Origin: Halomonas halodenitrificans DSM 735
GTDB lineage: Bacteria; Pseudomonadota; Gammaproteobacteria; Pseudomonadales; Halomonadaceae
DNA: 64,000 nucleotides
Assembly (NCBI RefSeq): GCF_000620045.1
Contig: NZ_JHVH01000003.1
Location: 62,001 to 126,000 of the forward strand
Reading direction: 5' to 3'
Numbering within the stretch: the stretch's first letter is position 1; every line of letters begins with the position of its first letter. Of this stretch, positions 50,923 through 59,884 are shown piece by piece. The notes under the pieces were generated by a model, which saw only the letters and a program-made list of their open reading frames with translations, was not told where the DNA came from and ran no database searches. The position numbers were made by a program, and so were the translations under genes.

Positions 50923-52451
50923 TGGAGACCCTCGGCTATTTGATTGACGGCTTCGGAGTAGCGCTCGCGCCACACAACCTGATGTTCGCGTTGCTGGGAG
51001 CCTTCCTGGGAACATTGATCGGTGCCTTGCCGGGTCTGGGGCCGGCCAACGGGGTCGCGATTCTGATCCCGTTGGCCTTTACCCTGGGCCTGGCACCCGA
51101 GACCGCATTGATCATGCTGACGTCGGTGTACGCAGGGGCGATGTATGGTGGGCGCATCTCCTCGATTCTGCTCAATATTCCCGGCGATGAACCGGCGATG
51201 ATGACCTGCCTGGACGGCTATCCCATGGCCCGGCAGGGCAAGGCCTCCGAGGCGTTGGCGATCTCCGCCGTGGCCTCCTTTATCGGTAGCCTGATCGCCA
51301 CTATCGGGTTGATCCTGCTGGCGCCGCTGCTGGCAAGATTCGCGCTGACCTTCGGGCCGGCCGAGTACTTCGCGCTGTTTCTGCTGGCCTTCGCCACCCT
51401 CGGTGGCATTACCGGCAAGAATCCCATGAAGACGGTGGTAGCGGCCTGTATCGGATTGATGATCGCGACGGTCGGCATCGATAACACCGGTGTGCAGCGC
51501 TACACCTTCGGCGTGCTAGAGCTTTACGAGGGGGTGGATTTCATCATCGCCATCGTGGGGCTATTTGCCATCTCGGAATTGCTGTTCTTTATCGAGGACA
51601 AGGCCGGTGGCGGCAAGGACAAGATGACCGTCAACAAGCTGTCGCTGAAGTGGGCCGATATTCGCAATATCCTCCCCTCGAGCCTGCGAGGCGGTGTGCT
51701 GGGCTTTATCGCCGGCGTGCTCCCCGGGGCAGGCGCCTCTCTGGGCAGCTTTATTGGCTATACCCTGGAGAAGAAGGTGGTCGGCAAGAAAGGCTATTTT
51801 GGCCAGGGTGACCCACGCGGCGTGGCCGGCCCCGAAGCCGGCAACAACGGCGCCTCCAGTGGCGCCTTGGTGCCGATGCTGACGCTGGGGGTGCCGGGGA
51901 GTGGCACCACCGCCGTGCTCCTGGCTCTGCTGATCTCGTTGAACATCACCCCCGGTCCCCTGATGTTTACCCAGAATGCCGATATCGTCTGGGGGGTGAT
52001 AGCGGCACTCTTGATCGGCAACTTCCTGCTGCTGCTGTTGAATATTCCGCTGGTGGGAATCTTCGTGAAGCTGCTCTCGGTGCCGCCGATGTTCCTGCTG
52101 CCGATCGTGACCATGGTGGCTTTCGTGGGGATCTACTCGATCAGCAACACCACCTTCGATCTCTACTTCATGGTGGCCTTCGGCGTGGCGGGGTATCTCT
52201 TCCGCAAGCTGGAGATTCCGCTGGTCCCCATCATCCTTGGCCTGTTGCTGGGGCCGGAAATGGAGAAGAACCTGCGCCACGCCATGGATATCTCCGATGG
52301 TGACTGGACCGTGCTGTGGGACAGCGGGCTTGCCATAGGACTGTGGGTCTTCGCGGGCCTGGGGCTGATTCTGCCTTATGTGGTCGGCCCTCTCCTGCGT
52401 CGGCGCATGAAGGTCGCGTCGGCATCGTCTGGCAACCCCGAAGGCGATTGA
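50922..52451 (+). CDS. tctA: Tripartite tricarboxylate transporter large membrane subunit TctA
   Basis: A 509-aa protein with about 12 helices. The two TctA signature loops are present: GTLIGALPGLGPANGVAILIP near residue 30 and GFIAGVLPGAGASLGSFIGY near residue 260. GGRISSILLNIPGDEPAMMTCLDGYPMARQG and the PMLTLGVPGSGTTAVLL segments are also typical. It is the ion-coupled translocation subunit, co-translated with tctB (TAATG overlap). Confidence 0.96.
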   Translation: METLGYLIDGFGVALAPHNLMFALLGAFLGTLIGALPGLGPANGVAILIPLAFTLGLAPETALIMLTSVYAGAMYGGRISSILLNIPGDEPAMMTCLDGYPMARQGKASEALAISAVASFIGSLIATIGLILLAPLLARFALTFGPAEYFALFLLAFATLGGITGKNPMKTVVAACIGLMIATVGIDNTGVQRYTFGVLELYEGVDFIIAIVGLFAISELLFFIEDKAGGGKDKMTVNKLSLKWADIRNILPSSLRGGVLGFIAGVLPGAGASLGSFIGYTLEKKVVGKKGYFGQGDPRGVAGPEAGNNGASSGALVPMLTLGVPGSGTTAVLLALLISLNITPGPLMFTQNADIVWGVIAALLIGNFLLLLLNIPLVGIFVKLLSVPPMFLLPIVTMVAFVGIYSISNTTFDLYFMVAFGVAGYLFRKLEIPLVPIILGLLLGPEMEKNLRHAMDISDGDWTVLWDSGLAIGLWVFAGLGLILPYVVGPLLRRRMKVASASSGNPEGD

Positions 52452-52471
52452 TCCTCCACAAGGGGGCGAAG

Positions 52472-52510
52472 AAGCGGGGCGTCGACCGAGTCGACGCCCC
52501 GCTTTGCCAT
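52472..52510 (+). terminator. Terminator of tctCBA
   Basis: Perfect 14-bp stem AAGCGGGGCGTCGA (52472-52485) with TCGACGCCCCGCTT (52491-52504), 5-nt loop; only TTT follows, so it is strong in stem and weak in T-tract. Confidence 0.75.
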
Positions 52511-52612
52511 CCAAGGGCATGGTTCGCGCACTGTGCTTATCCTGATACGCGGGTATGCTGATCCAGGCATCACTAGATGGCGAATCATCGATGAGGGTGA
52601 CAAAGGACCAAC

Positions 52613-54088
52613 ATGAGCAAGCGATGCATGGGGCTGTGGATTCTGGCGGGATTGCTGTTGATGTGGCTCGGCATGGGGACCTGGCAGCGTTTCAAGCCCC
52701 TCCCCGAGGGCGTCGGCGTGGCGTTTCCCGAGCGCCCCGCCGAGCGGGTGCGCTTCCTGGCCGATCGCACCTGGTATGACGCCGCGGGCCGGCGTCATCT
52801 CGACCAGGCGATCTTCGACGAGGCGCTGGCGCTGATCGGAGGGGCGCGGCGGCTGGTGGTCGCCGACATGTTTCTGTTCAACGACTTCGCCGGTAGCGCC
52901 ACGGGGCAGGACTTTCGGGCCCTCTCCCGGCAGTTGACCCAGGCGCTGATCGATCAGAAGCGTGACCACCCGGGGCTTGAGGCCGTGGTGATCACCGACC
53001 CGCTCAACACCCTCTACGGCGGCCTCGCCCCCGATCACTTCGCACGCCTGCGTCAGGCGGGCGTGCGCGTGGTGGAGACCGACCTGACTCGGCTGCGCGC
53101 CTCCAACCCGCTATGGTCCGGGCTCTGGCATCTGGTGCCGCGCTGGTTCGGGAATCGGGCCGACGGCGGCTGGCTGCCCAATCTGCTGGGGCCGGGGCGT
53201 GTCACCCTGCGCAGTTATCTGGCCCTGCTCAACTTCCAGGCCAACCATCGCAAGACGCTGGTGGTGGACCAGGACGATGGCTGGGCGGGGCTGGTAACGT
53301 CGGCCAATCCCCATGATGCCAGCAGCCTGCACGGTAATGTGGCGCTGCGCTTCCAGGGAGCCGCGGCGCTGGACCTGTTGGCCAGCGAGCGGGCCGTGGC
53401 GTCCTGGTCCGGCGTCGCCTTGCCCGAGCCCGCCTTGCCTGGGCCCGCCTCGCCTGACACCGGCCCGTCATCGTCATCGGTATCGTCATCGACGAAAGGC
53501 GCCCGCGTGCAGCTTGTGACCGAGGGGGCGGTCCGCGATGCCCTGCTGGCGGCCATCGCCGCCAGTGACGCCGGCGACCGCCTCGACGTGGCGATGTTCT
53601 ATCTGGCCCACCGTGGGGTGATAGAAGCGCTGAAACAGGCCCGGGGGCGCGGCGTGCGGGTGAGGGTGCTGCTCGACCCCAATCGTGATGCCTTCGGCAT
53701 CGAGAAGGGGGGAATCCCCAATCGGCCGGTGGCCCTCGAGCTTCATCGGGAGGCGGTGGAGGTGCGTTGGTGCGTGACGCAGGGTGAGCAGTGCCACACC
53801 AAGCTGCTGCTGCGCCGACCCGCCGACGGCGGCGAGGCCGAGGTGATTCTAGGGTCGGCGAACGTCACCCGGCGCAACCTGGATGATCTCAACCTGGAGA
53901 CCAGTGTGCGCCTGGTGGGGCCGGCGGATACGCCGGCTATCCGGGAGGCCGGCACCTTCTTCGATGAGCGCTGGAAGAGCTCGCCCGAACACGTCACCAG
54001 TGAGCCCTTCGACGCCTTCGATGAGGCCACGCCCTGGCAGCGTCTGCGTTATCGCGTCATGGAGGCGACGGGGCTCTCCACCTTCTAG
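52613..54088 (+). CDS. Phospholipase D-family membrane protein with degenerate second HKD motif
   Basis: A 491-aa PLD-superfamily protein with an N-terminal membrane anchor (about 7-24). The first HKD motif is intact (H212-R-K214-x4-D219), followed by SAN at 230-232. The second is H395-T-K397, but the Asp expected at 402 is Arg (HTKLLLRR); its GSAN motif (414-417) remains. Between them lies a Ser/Pro/Gly-rich linker (about 270-295). Cardiolipin synthase-like or nuclease-like activities are both possible; no substrate can be named. Confidence 0.8.
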   Translation: MSKRCMGLWILAGLLLMWLGMGTWQRFKPLPEGVGVAFPERPAERVRFLADRTWYDAAGRRHLDQAIFDEALALIGGARRLVVADMFLFNDFAGSATGQDFRALSRQLTQALIDQKRDHPGLEAVVITDPLNTLYGGLAPDHFARLRQAGVRVVETDLTRLRASNPLWSGLWHLVPRWFGNRADGGWLPNLLGPGRVTLRSYLALLNFQANHRKTLVVDQDDGWAGLVTSANPHDASSLHGNVALRFQGAAALDLLASERAVASWSGVALPEPALPGPASPDTGPSSSSVSSSTKGARVQLVTEGAVRDALLAAIAASDAGDRLDVAMFYLAHRGVIEALKQARGRGVRVRVLLDPNRDAFGIEKGGIPNRPVALELHREAVEVRWCVTQGEQCHTKLLLRRPADGGEAEVILGSANVTRRNLDDLNLETSVRLVGPADTPAIREAGTFFDERWKSSPEHVTSEPFDAFDEATPWQRLRYRVMEATGLSTF

Positions 54089-54092
54089 TCGG

Positions 54093-55031
54093 CTAGCAGT
54101 CTTGCTGGGGGACGGCCCGGCGCCGCGCATCCTGGTACCAGGGCAGACCCAGACGCGCGTTATGTTCCAGCTCGGCGATTACCTGGGCACCCAGCAGCAG
54201 GATGATCGCGCCGACCTCCAGGCTCAGCAGCACCACGATCAGGGTGGCGAGGGAGCCGTAGACGGCATTGACGAAGGAGAGATTGGCGAAGTAATAGACC
54301 AGCAGCAGGCGAACTCCCTCCCACAGCAGGGCGGCCACGAAGCCCCCTACCAGGGCACGGCGCAGGGCGATTCTCACTACCGGCAACACCTTGTAGATGG
54401 CGCTGAACAGCAGGAAGACGCCGACGAAGCTGGTCAGGTTGAGCAGCGGCTCGGAGAGACCCGCCAGGGGGAGCCCGTGTCCGGTCAGGGCCAGGGTCAG
54501 GGCGTTCAGGCCGCTGATCAGGCTGACCACCAGGGTCAGTGCCAAAAGGCCCGCCCCGAGCACGGCCATGAAGGCATAGGGCAGTAGCACCGAGACCCAG
54601 ACGCTACGTCCCTGAAGTGGGGCATCCGGCGCGTGAAAGATGATGGCGAGGGCGTCCTCGAGCATGCGAAAGGCGAAGGAGCTGAACAGCAGCAGGATGG
54701 GGAGGCCCAGCAGGCCGATTACCTCCCGGGATTCGAGCAGGGCGCGCACGGCATCCAGGAGGACTTCGGCGTGGGCCGGTGCCAGATGACGGGCCTGGAT
54801 CGACAGCACCTCCAGGAGTTGTGCCTTGTCGACCACCTCGGCCAGCAGCACCACCAGCAGGGCGAACAGCGGCACGATGGAGAGCAGGATGTTGTAGCCC
54901 ACACCGCCGGCGAGCAGGATGCCCCGGTTGCGTAGAAAGGCGCAGAGTACCCGCCACAGGAAACGCGCTACCCGTGGTAGCAGAGTGAGGGTAACGTGGC
55001 GCGAGCGGTGTCGTAGGGGAGGAGACGTCAT
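54093..55031 (-). CDS. YihY/BrkB family inner membrane protein
   Basis: 312 aa from ATG 55031 (MTSPPLRHRSRHVTLTLL); an ATG pair at about 55064-55061 is an alternative, and neither has a strong Shine-Dalgarno. Six membrane helices, with the family segments GILLAGGVGYNILLSIVPLFALLVVL, LLLFSSFAFRMLEDALAIIF, LNLTSFVGVFLLFSAIYKVLP, and LWEGVRLLLVYYFANLSFVNAVYGSLATLIVVLLSLEVGA (in pieces). Once called ribonuclease BN in error; transport function is unproven. Converges with the PLD gene with 4 bp between stops. Confidence 0.88.
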   Translation of the reverse strand: MTSPPLRHRSRHVTLTLLPRVARFLWRVLCAFLRNRGILLAGGVGYNILLSIVPLFALLVVLLAEVVDKAQLLEVLSIQARHLAPAHAEVLLDAVRALLESREVIGLLGLPILLLFSSFAFRMLEDALAIIFHAPDAPLQGRSVWVSVLLPYAFMAVLGAGLLALTLVVSLISGLNALTLALTGHGLPLAGLSEPLLNLTSFVGVFLLFSAIYKVLPVVRIALRRALVGGFVAALLWEGVRLLLVYYFANLSFVNAVYGSLATLIVVLLSLEVGAIILLLGAQVIAELEHNARLGLPWYQDARRRAVPQQDC

Positions 55032-55188
55032 CGGTTTGGCCCGGCATGGACATTTTTGCATCATACGCTCGTCGTCGCGCAGCGCGTCAACGCTGACAAT
55101 GCCACATGGTAACCCCTCGCTGTAGCCAGCATAATACGGCGCACTCAGCGCCTGCTGATGACCCACCTCTCCGTTGATTAGAGATTCC

Positions 55189-55863
55189 ATGGCCAAATTC
55201 GAAATGATCGGTACCGCAAGCATTCCCGGCAAGGGTAGCGAGCTGCGGCTGTTGCAGCGTAACGATGAGTTTTCCATCCGTATCGCCGGGACCGCAGGCG
55301 AGCTGATGAACACGCGTCTGCACGGCTCCGAGGATGCCCTGGCCGAGCTGGCCTGTCAGCGAATTGCCGAGCGGCCCGGAGCCCGGGTGCTGGTCGGTGG
55401 ACTGGGCATGGGCTTCACTCTGGCGGCGGCACTTCAGACCCTGGGCGAGGATGCCGAAGTGGTGGTCGCCGAGCTGGTGCCGGGTGTGGTGGAGTGGAAC
55501 CGGGGAGCGCTGGGCGCCGCTGCCGGCCATCCGTTGGCCGATCCGCGCACACGGATCAGCGTGGGTGATGTGGGTGAGCTGTTGCGTCGCGAGCCCGGAG
55601 GCTTCGATGCCATCATGCTCGATGTGGACAACGGCCCCGAGGGGCTGACACGACGTGAGAACGACTGGCTCTATTCGTCGAAGGGGCTGGCCTGCGCCCA
55701 GCAGGCGCTGCGTCCCGATGGTGTGCTAGCGGTGTGGTCGGCAGGCGAAGACCCGGCCTTTACCGAGCGCCTGAGACGGGTCGGCCTGCTGGTCGAAACG
55801 GTCACGGTGCGTGCCCACCGACCCGGCAAGGGCGCCAGGCATTGTATCTGGCTGGCTTGCTGA
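55189..55863 (+). CDS. Spermidine-synthase-like methyltransferase-fold protein
   Basis: 224 aa from ATG 55189; a TTG 15 bp upstream is not preferred. The fold is that of spermidine synthase: a Rossmann motif ARVLVGGLGMGFTLAAALQTL at about 65-85, VVAELVPGVVEWNRGALG (acidic end of beta 2), then FDAIMLDVDNGPEGLTRREN and LRPDGVLAVWSAG. The polyamine synthase catalytic motif is not clearly retained, so a different small-molecule reaction is possible. Divergent from the yihY-like gene. Confidence 0.75.
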   Translation: MAKFEMIGTASIPGKGSELRLLQRNDEFSIRIAGTAGELMNTRLHGSEDALAELACQRIAERPGARVLVGGLGMGFTLAAALQTLGEDAEVVVAELVPGVVEWNRGALGAAAGHPLADPRTRISVGDVGELLRREPGGFDAIMLDVDNGPEGLTRRENDWLYSSKGLACAQQALRPDGVLAVWSAGEDPAFTERLRRVGLLVETVTVRAHRPGKGARHCIWLAC

Positions 55864-55949
55864 CGTGTCGGTCAGGCGAGTCGCGGCGACCCCTTTTCTC
55901 TTGACGCGTCAGGCTGTGTACACGACTTTTTCCCAGGGAGACCCCCACG

Positions 55950-56681
55950 ATGAATGATACCCATGGCGAGGAGCGGCTCTCCAAGCGGCTGGCACGCGAG
56001 CTGCCCTGTTCACGTCGCGAGGCCGAGCTCTACATCGCCGGGGGCTGGGTGAGTGTCGACGGCCGCGTCGTCGAAGAGCCCCAGTTCAAGGTCGTCGACC
56101 AGGTTGTCGCGCTGTTGCCGGGAGCCGCCCCTCGAGAGGTGTCGCCGGCGACGCTGCTTTACCACTGTCCCGCCGATATCGAGGCTATCGAGGGCGAGGA
56201 TCTGGCAAGACGCGTGATCCGCAAGGCTACTCATTGGCCCGAGGATCCCGCCGGAAAGGGAGTGTTGAAGGCACACTTTCGTGGCCTGGTCTCACGCCTG
56301 CCGCTGGGGGCCGCCGAAGCGGGTCTGATGGTGTTCACCCAGGACCGTGGTGTTATCAGGCGACTCGAGGAGAAGCGCTCGCGGCTGGAGGAGGAGTGGT
56401 TGATAGACGTGACCGGTGGCCTGGACGAGCACGGACTGGCGGTGCTGAGAGAGGGGGCGGCGCTACCCGGACAGCACCCGGCGGCGCTCAAGGTCAGCTG
56501 GCAAAGCGAGGACCGGCTACGCTTCGCCGCCAAGGGGGCAATGTCCGGCCAGCTCGAGGCGATGTGCCGGGCCGTGGGGCTCGGCGTGGTGGCGAGCCGA
56601 CGCCTGCGCATTGGTGGCGTGTCATTGGGTGCGGTACCGGCCGGGCAATGGCGCTACCTGCGTCGAGACGAGCGCTTCTGA
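55950..56681 (+). CDS. S4-domain RNA pseudouridine synthase homologue lacking the canonical Asp
   Basis: 243 aa. An S4 RNA-binding domain (about 8-55: RLSKRLARELPCSRREAELYIAGGWVSVDG) precedes an RsuA/RluF-type domain. Where active enzymes have G-R-L-D-x-x-T/S-x-G-L, this protein has S115-R-L-P118-L-G-A-A-E-A-G-L. So the catalytic Asp is replaced by Pro, while downstream LMVFTQDRGVIRRLEEKRSRLEEEW keeps the family pattern. It may be an RNA-binding protein, or a subfamily using another residue. A GGGAG site precedes the ATG. Confidence 0.8.
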   Translation: MNDTHGEERLSKRLARELPCSRREAELYIAGGWVSVDGRVVEEPQFKVVDQVVALLPGAAPREVSPATLLYHCPADIEAIEGEDLARRVIRKATHWPEDPAGKGVLKAHFRGLVSRLPLGAAEAGLMVFTQDRGVIRRLEEKRSRLEEEWLIDVTGGLDEHGLAVLREGAALPGQHPAALKVSWQSEDRLRFAAKGAMSGQLEAMCRAVGLGVVASRRLRIGGVSLGAVPAGQWRYLRRDERF

Positions 56682-56825
56682 GGCTCGGTGGCGGCACGCG
56701 GCGGCTCTTTCCCCGGGGGGTGGTGCTCTGTATGCTGATCCTGAAACGACGATATTTATTCGGTCCCTGCCAGTTGTTGCCGAGCCGGTGCCGAATTTTC
56801 AGGCTGAATCAACGAGGAAGCATTC

Positions 56826-58127
56826 ATGTCGGAAACCACTCAGACATCACCGTTCAAGGACAACCGCGTGCGGGGCCTCGCCGGGGTGGCGGCCATTGGC
56901 ATAGTGTGGGCGATCATCGCCCAGTCCAGCGCCGGCAGCCACAAGGACGCCCAGGAGGCGCTGGAAGCCGAGATGGCCGTGCTCGAGTCGCGTAACCAAT
57001 CGCTGAGCACCCAGCTGGAAGAGCACAAGCGGGCCGGTGAAGACGTCGAGGCGCTGGAAGCCGAGATCGAGGAACTCGAACAGCGTCGTCAGACCCTGCA
57101 GGCCGATGTCGAGGCCCGCGAAGCGGAGGCCACCGAGCAACTGGATGCCATTCAGGCCAAGATTGCCGCCGCCGAGACACGGATGGAAGAGCTGCAGGGC
57201 TCCCGGCAGGCCCTCGAGGAAAATATCGCCACCCTCGAAGAAGAGCAGGCGACCCTCGAGCAGGCTCTGGCGGAGCTGAAGGAAGAGCGCGATGCCGTGG
57301 AACAGGCACGCAGCGATGCCGAGGAGGCACGGGAGTCCGCCGAGAGTGCCCGTCAGGAAGCCGAGGCGCAGCGCCAGGAAGCCGAAGAGGCGCGTCAGAC
57401 CGCCGTGGAAGAGCGTCAGGCAGCCGAGGAGGCGCGTCAGCAGGCGGAGTCCGGGCTGGATAGCCTGAAGGAAGAGGTCGCGTCGCTGGAAGACGACAAG
57501 GCGACGCTTCAAGAGGACATCGATGCCAGCCAGACCGAACTCGACACCCTGCAGACTCGGCTGACGGAGCTTGGCGAAGAGCGCGATGCCTTGACCCAGG
57601 AGCTGGAGTCCATGCGCAGTGAGCGTGATGCGGCCCAGCAGGCGGTCAAGGACGCCGAGAGCCGGCTCGAGGATACCAAGCTTGCCATCGGCATCGGCCG
57701 CGATGAGCTGGCCAGCGTCGAGAGCAAGGTCGAGCGTCGCGAGACACAGCTCCAGGGGCTGGAGTCCCAGCTGGCGACCTGGCGCAGCGAGCTCGAGTCT
57801 CTGGATGTGGGAGGCGAGGGTGCCGACAGCGAGGCATTGAACGAGCAGCAGGGCGATGATGCCTCGGCGAAAGGCGCCGAGAACAAGGCCTCGGACGATG
57901 ACACGAGCGCCGAGGGTCAGCCCGATAAGGCCGGTCAGGACGACGGTCAGGAAGCCGCTCAGGAGGCCGGTCAGGACGACGGTCAGGAAGCCGCTCAGGA
58001 GGCCGGTCAGGACGACGGTCAGGAAGCCGCTCAGGAGGCTGGTCAGGACGACGGTCAGGAAGCCGCTCAAGAGGCAGGCCAGGAGGCTGGTCAGGAAGCA
58101 GAGCAAAAGGCCGGCGAAGAGGGCTGA
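56826..58127 (+). CDS. Membrane-anchored coiled-coil protein with 12-residue C-terminal repeats
   Basis: A 433-aa protein of unknown function. One hydrophobic helix (about 16-35, VRGLAGVAAIGIVWAIIAQS) is followed by about 290 residues of very long Glu/Ala/Gln-rich coiled coil. The tail is acidic, with four copies of the 12-residue repeat GQDDGQEAAQEA encoded by 36-bp DNA repeats, then shorter degenerate copies. Composition suggests a cell-envelope spacer or scaffold. The sequence has no recognisable enzymatic motif. It is a single-gene unit ended by a strong terminator. Confidence 0.85.
   Translation: MSETTQTSPFKDNRVRGLAGVAAIGIVWAIIAQSSAGSHKDAQEALEAEMAVLESRNQSLSTQLEEHKRAGEDVEALEAEIEELEQRRQTLQADVEAREAEATEQLDAIQAKIAAAETRMEELQGSRQALEENIATLEEEQATLEQALAELKEERDAVEQARSDAEEARESAESARQEAEAQRQEAEEARQTAVEERQAAEEARQQAESGLDSLKEEVASLEDDKATLQEDIDASQTELDTLQTRLTELGEERDALTQELESMRSERDAAQQAVKDAESRLEDTKLAIGIGRDELASVESKVERRETQLQGLESQLATWRSELESLDVGGEGADSEALNEQQGDDASAKGAENKASDDDTSAEGQPDKAGQDDGQEAAQEAGQDDGQEAAQEAGQDDGQEAAQEAGQDDGQEAAQEAGQEAGQEAEQKAGEEG
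57933..58076 (+). repeat. Four tandem 36-bp in-frame repeats
   Basis: Units at 57933-57968, 57969-58004, 58005-58040 and 58041-58076. The first three are identical or nearly so and the fourth differs at a few third positions. Copy-number change would alter the protein by 12 residues without a frameshift. Confidence 0.95.
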
Positions 58128-58155
58128 GTCGACTCGGTAGCGAAACGTCATGGAC

Positions 58156-58189
58156 AACGGCGGGCCGGCAAGGCCCGCCGTTTCTTTAT
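58156..58189 (+). terminator. Terminator of the coiled-coil gene
   Basis: Stem AACGGCGGGCC (58156-58166) with GGCCCGCCGTT (58172-58182), loop GGCAA, then TCTTTAT. Confidence 0.85.
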
Positions 58190-58284
58190 GACAGGTTCGG
58201 TCGCCTTGCCCCAGGGCGTATACTGATGACAAGCGGGTCGGCCAAGAGTCGGCCTGGTCGTTCTACAAGAGAAGGAGCAAGACC

Positions 58285-59088
58285 GTGATCGAAGGGGTCA
58301 AGCATATTGTCGCCGTGGCATCCGGCAAGGGCGGCGTCGGCAAGTCTACCGTCACCGCAAACCTGGCCCTGGCCATGGCCGCGGAAGGCTATCGAGTCGG
58401 CATTCTGGATGCCGATATCCACGGTCCCAGCCAGGCCCAGATGCTGGGGGTAGGCGAGGGCGTGAGACCCGAGGCCGCCGGCGAGAATGCCATGCGTCCA
58501 CTCGACGCCCATGGCATTCAGGCCATGTCCATGGCCTTTATGGTAGACATTCGTGAGCCCATGGTGTGGCGTGGTCCGATGGTGGCGGGGGCCTTCCAGC
58601 AGCTCCTGAACCAGACGGTGTGGGACGACCTCGATTACCTGTTCATCGACATGCCGCCGGGCACCGGCGATATCCAGTTGACCCTGGCCCAGAAGGTGCC
58701 GGTGGATGGTGCGGTCATCGTCACCACGCCCCAGGACATTGCGCTGCTGGATGCCCGTAAGGGCATCGAGATGTTCCGCAAGGTCAATGTGCCGGTCCTC
58801 GGGGTGGTGGAGAACATGTCGCTGCACCTCTGTTCGAACTGCGGTCATGCGGAGCCGATCTTCGGCGAGGGAGGCGGCGAGCGCATTGCCCAGGAGTATG
58901 AAACTCGAGTGCTGGGGCGTCTTCCACTGACGCTCTCCATCCGCGAGCAGGTTGATGGCGGCCGGCCCACGGTAGTGGCCGAGCCCGAGGGGGAGGTGAC
59001 GGGCACCTTCCGTGACATGGCGCGTCAGGTAGTCGAACAGATGCAGGGCCAGGCCAGCGATGGACCGAGTATCTCGTTCAGTGAGTGA
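58285..59088 (+). CDS. apbC: Iron-sulfur cluster carrier ATPase ApbC (Mrp)
   Basis: 267 aa, GTG start with AGAAGGAG upstream. Deviant Walker A SGKGGVGKSTVTANLALAMA, LDADIHGPSQAQMLG, MVWRGPMVAGAFQQLLNQT, DYLFIDMPPGTGDIQLTL and the cluster-binding CxxC (LCSNCGHAEPIFGEGGG). It carries and transfers Fe-S clusters. It lacks the N-terminal DUF59/MIP18 domain of longer Mrp proteins. A TATACT at 58219-58224 is a possible -10 element. Upstream of dcd, as in many gammaproteobacteria. Confidence 0.95.
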   Translation: MIEGVKHIVAVASGKGGVGKSTVTANLALAMAAEGYRVGILDADIHGPSQAQMLGVGEGVRPEAAGENAMRPLDAHGIQAMSMAFMVDIREPMVWRGPMVAGAFQQLLNQTVWDDLDYLFIDMPPGTGDIQLTLAQKVPVDGAVIVTTPQDIALLDARKGIEMFRKVNVPVLGVVENMSLHLCSNCGHAEPIFGEGGGERIAQEYETRVLGRLPLTLSIREQVDGGRPTVVAEPEGEVTGTFRDMARQVVEQMQGQASDGPSISFSE

Positions 59089-59177
59089 ACCCGCGTGACC
59101 CCTGTGACCGGGGCCGCTATCATGGCGGCCCGGGTAGGTCCTTCTCTTCTATATTCATTGCTGCAGGATAGGTTTCA

Positions 59178-59744
59178 ATGAGCATCAAGTCCGACAACTG
59201 GATTCGTCGCATGGCCGAACGGGAAGGGATGATCGAACCCTTCGAGGCCGACCAGGTTCGCTATGTGGATGAGCGTCGGGTGATCTCCTACGGGACCTCC
59301 AGCTACGGCTATGACGTCCGTTGTGCCGATGAATTCAAGGTGTTTACCAATATTCACTCGGCGGTTGTCGACCCCAAGGCCTTCGACGACAAGAGCCTCG
59401 TCGATGTAAAGGGCGATGTCTGCGTGATCCCGCCGAATTCCTTCGCCCTGGCGCGTACCGTGGAATATTTCCGTATCCCGCGAAGCGTGCTGACCATCTG
59501 CCTGGGCAAGTCCACCTACGCACGCTGCGGCATCATCGTCAACGTGACGCCGCTGGAGCCGGAGTGGGAAGGGCATGTGACCCTGGAGTTTTCCAACACC
59601 ACCAATCTGCCGGCCAAGATTTACGCCAACGAAGGCGTGGCCCAGATGCTGTTCCTGGAATCCGATGAGGTCTGCGCCACCTCCTACAAGGATCGTGGCG
59701 GCAAGTACATGGGGCAGCGAGGGGTGACCCTGCCCAGGACCTGA
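59178..59744 (+). CDS. dcd: dCTP deaminase
   Basis: A 188-aa homotrimeric deaminase: [97 protein letters not shown] (broken up here by its conserved turns) and [14 protein letters not shown]. It converts dCTP to dUTP for dTMP synthesis. AGGATAGG Shine-Dalgarno. The stop is embedded in a 9-bp hairpin. Confidence 0.97.
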   Translation: MSIKSDNWIRRMAEREGMIEPFEADQVRYVDERRVISYGTSSYGYDVRCADEFKVFTNIHSAVVDPKAFDDKSLVDVKGDVCVIPPNSFALARTVEYFRIPRSVLTICLGKSTYARCGIIVNVTPLEPEWEGHVTLEFSNTTNLPAKIYANEGVAQMLFLESDEVCATSYKDRGGKYMGQRGVTLPRT

Positions 59745-59762
59745 CCCGGCTGCGCCGGGTCA
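59742..59762 (+). terminator. Hairpin after dcd
   Basis: TGACCCGGC (59742-59750, including the dcd stop) pairs with GCCGGGTCA (59754-59762). No T-tract follows, so it may be a processing or weak termination structure. Confidence 0.4.
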
Positions 59763-59849
59763 CGAGTTATAAGCTGGAAGAGCGCCGCTTCGTGGCTGGA
59801 GGCTTGAAGAAAAACCTTGACCACAGGGGCAGCGGGGCAATGCTGTTTT

Positions 59850-59884
59850 CCAGCTTCCAGCTTCCAGCTTCCAGCTTCCAGCTT
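59850..59884. repeat. 7-bp tandem repeat (CCAGCTT)n
   Basis: Five perfect copies of CCAGCTT (59850-59884), ending on the purN stop codon (TTA at 59883-59885). An inverted copy, AAGCTGGAAG, lies at about 59770-59779 next to the dcd hairpin, so the region can also fold as a long stem. Confidence 0.95.

Noticed and set aside
55901..55929. TTGACG promoter for the pseudouridine synthase gene
   Set aside because: A good -35 hexamer is present, but no acceptable -10 lies 15-19 bp downstream.
57933..58076. CRISPR-like array or mobile-element repeat
   Set aside because: The 36-bp units have no spacers, are in frame and continue the coding sequence.
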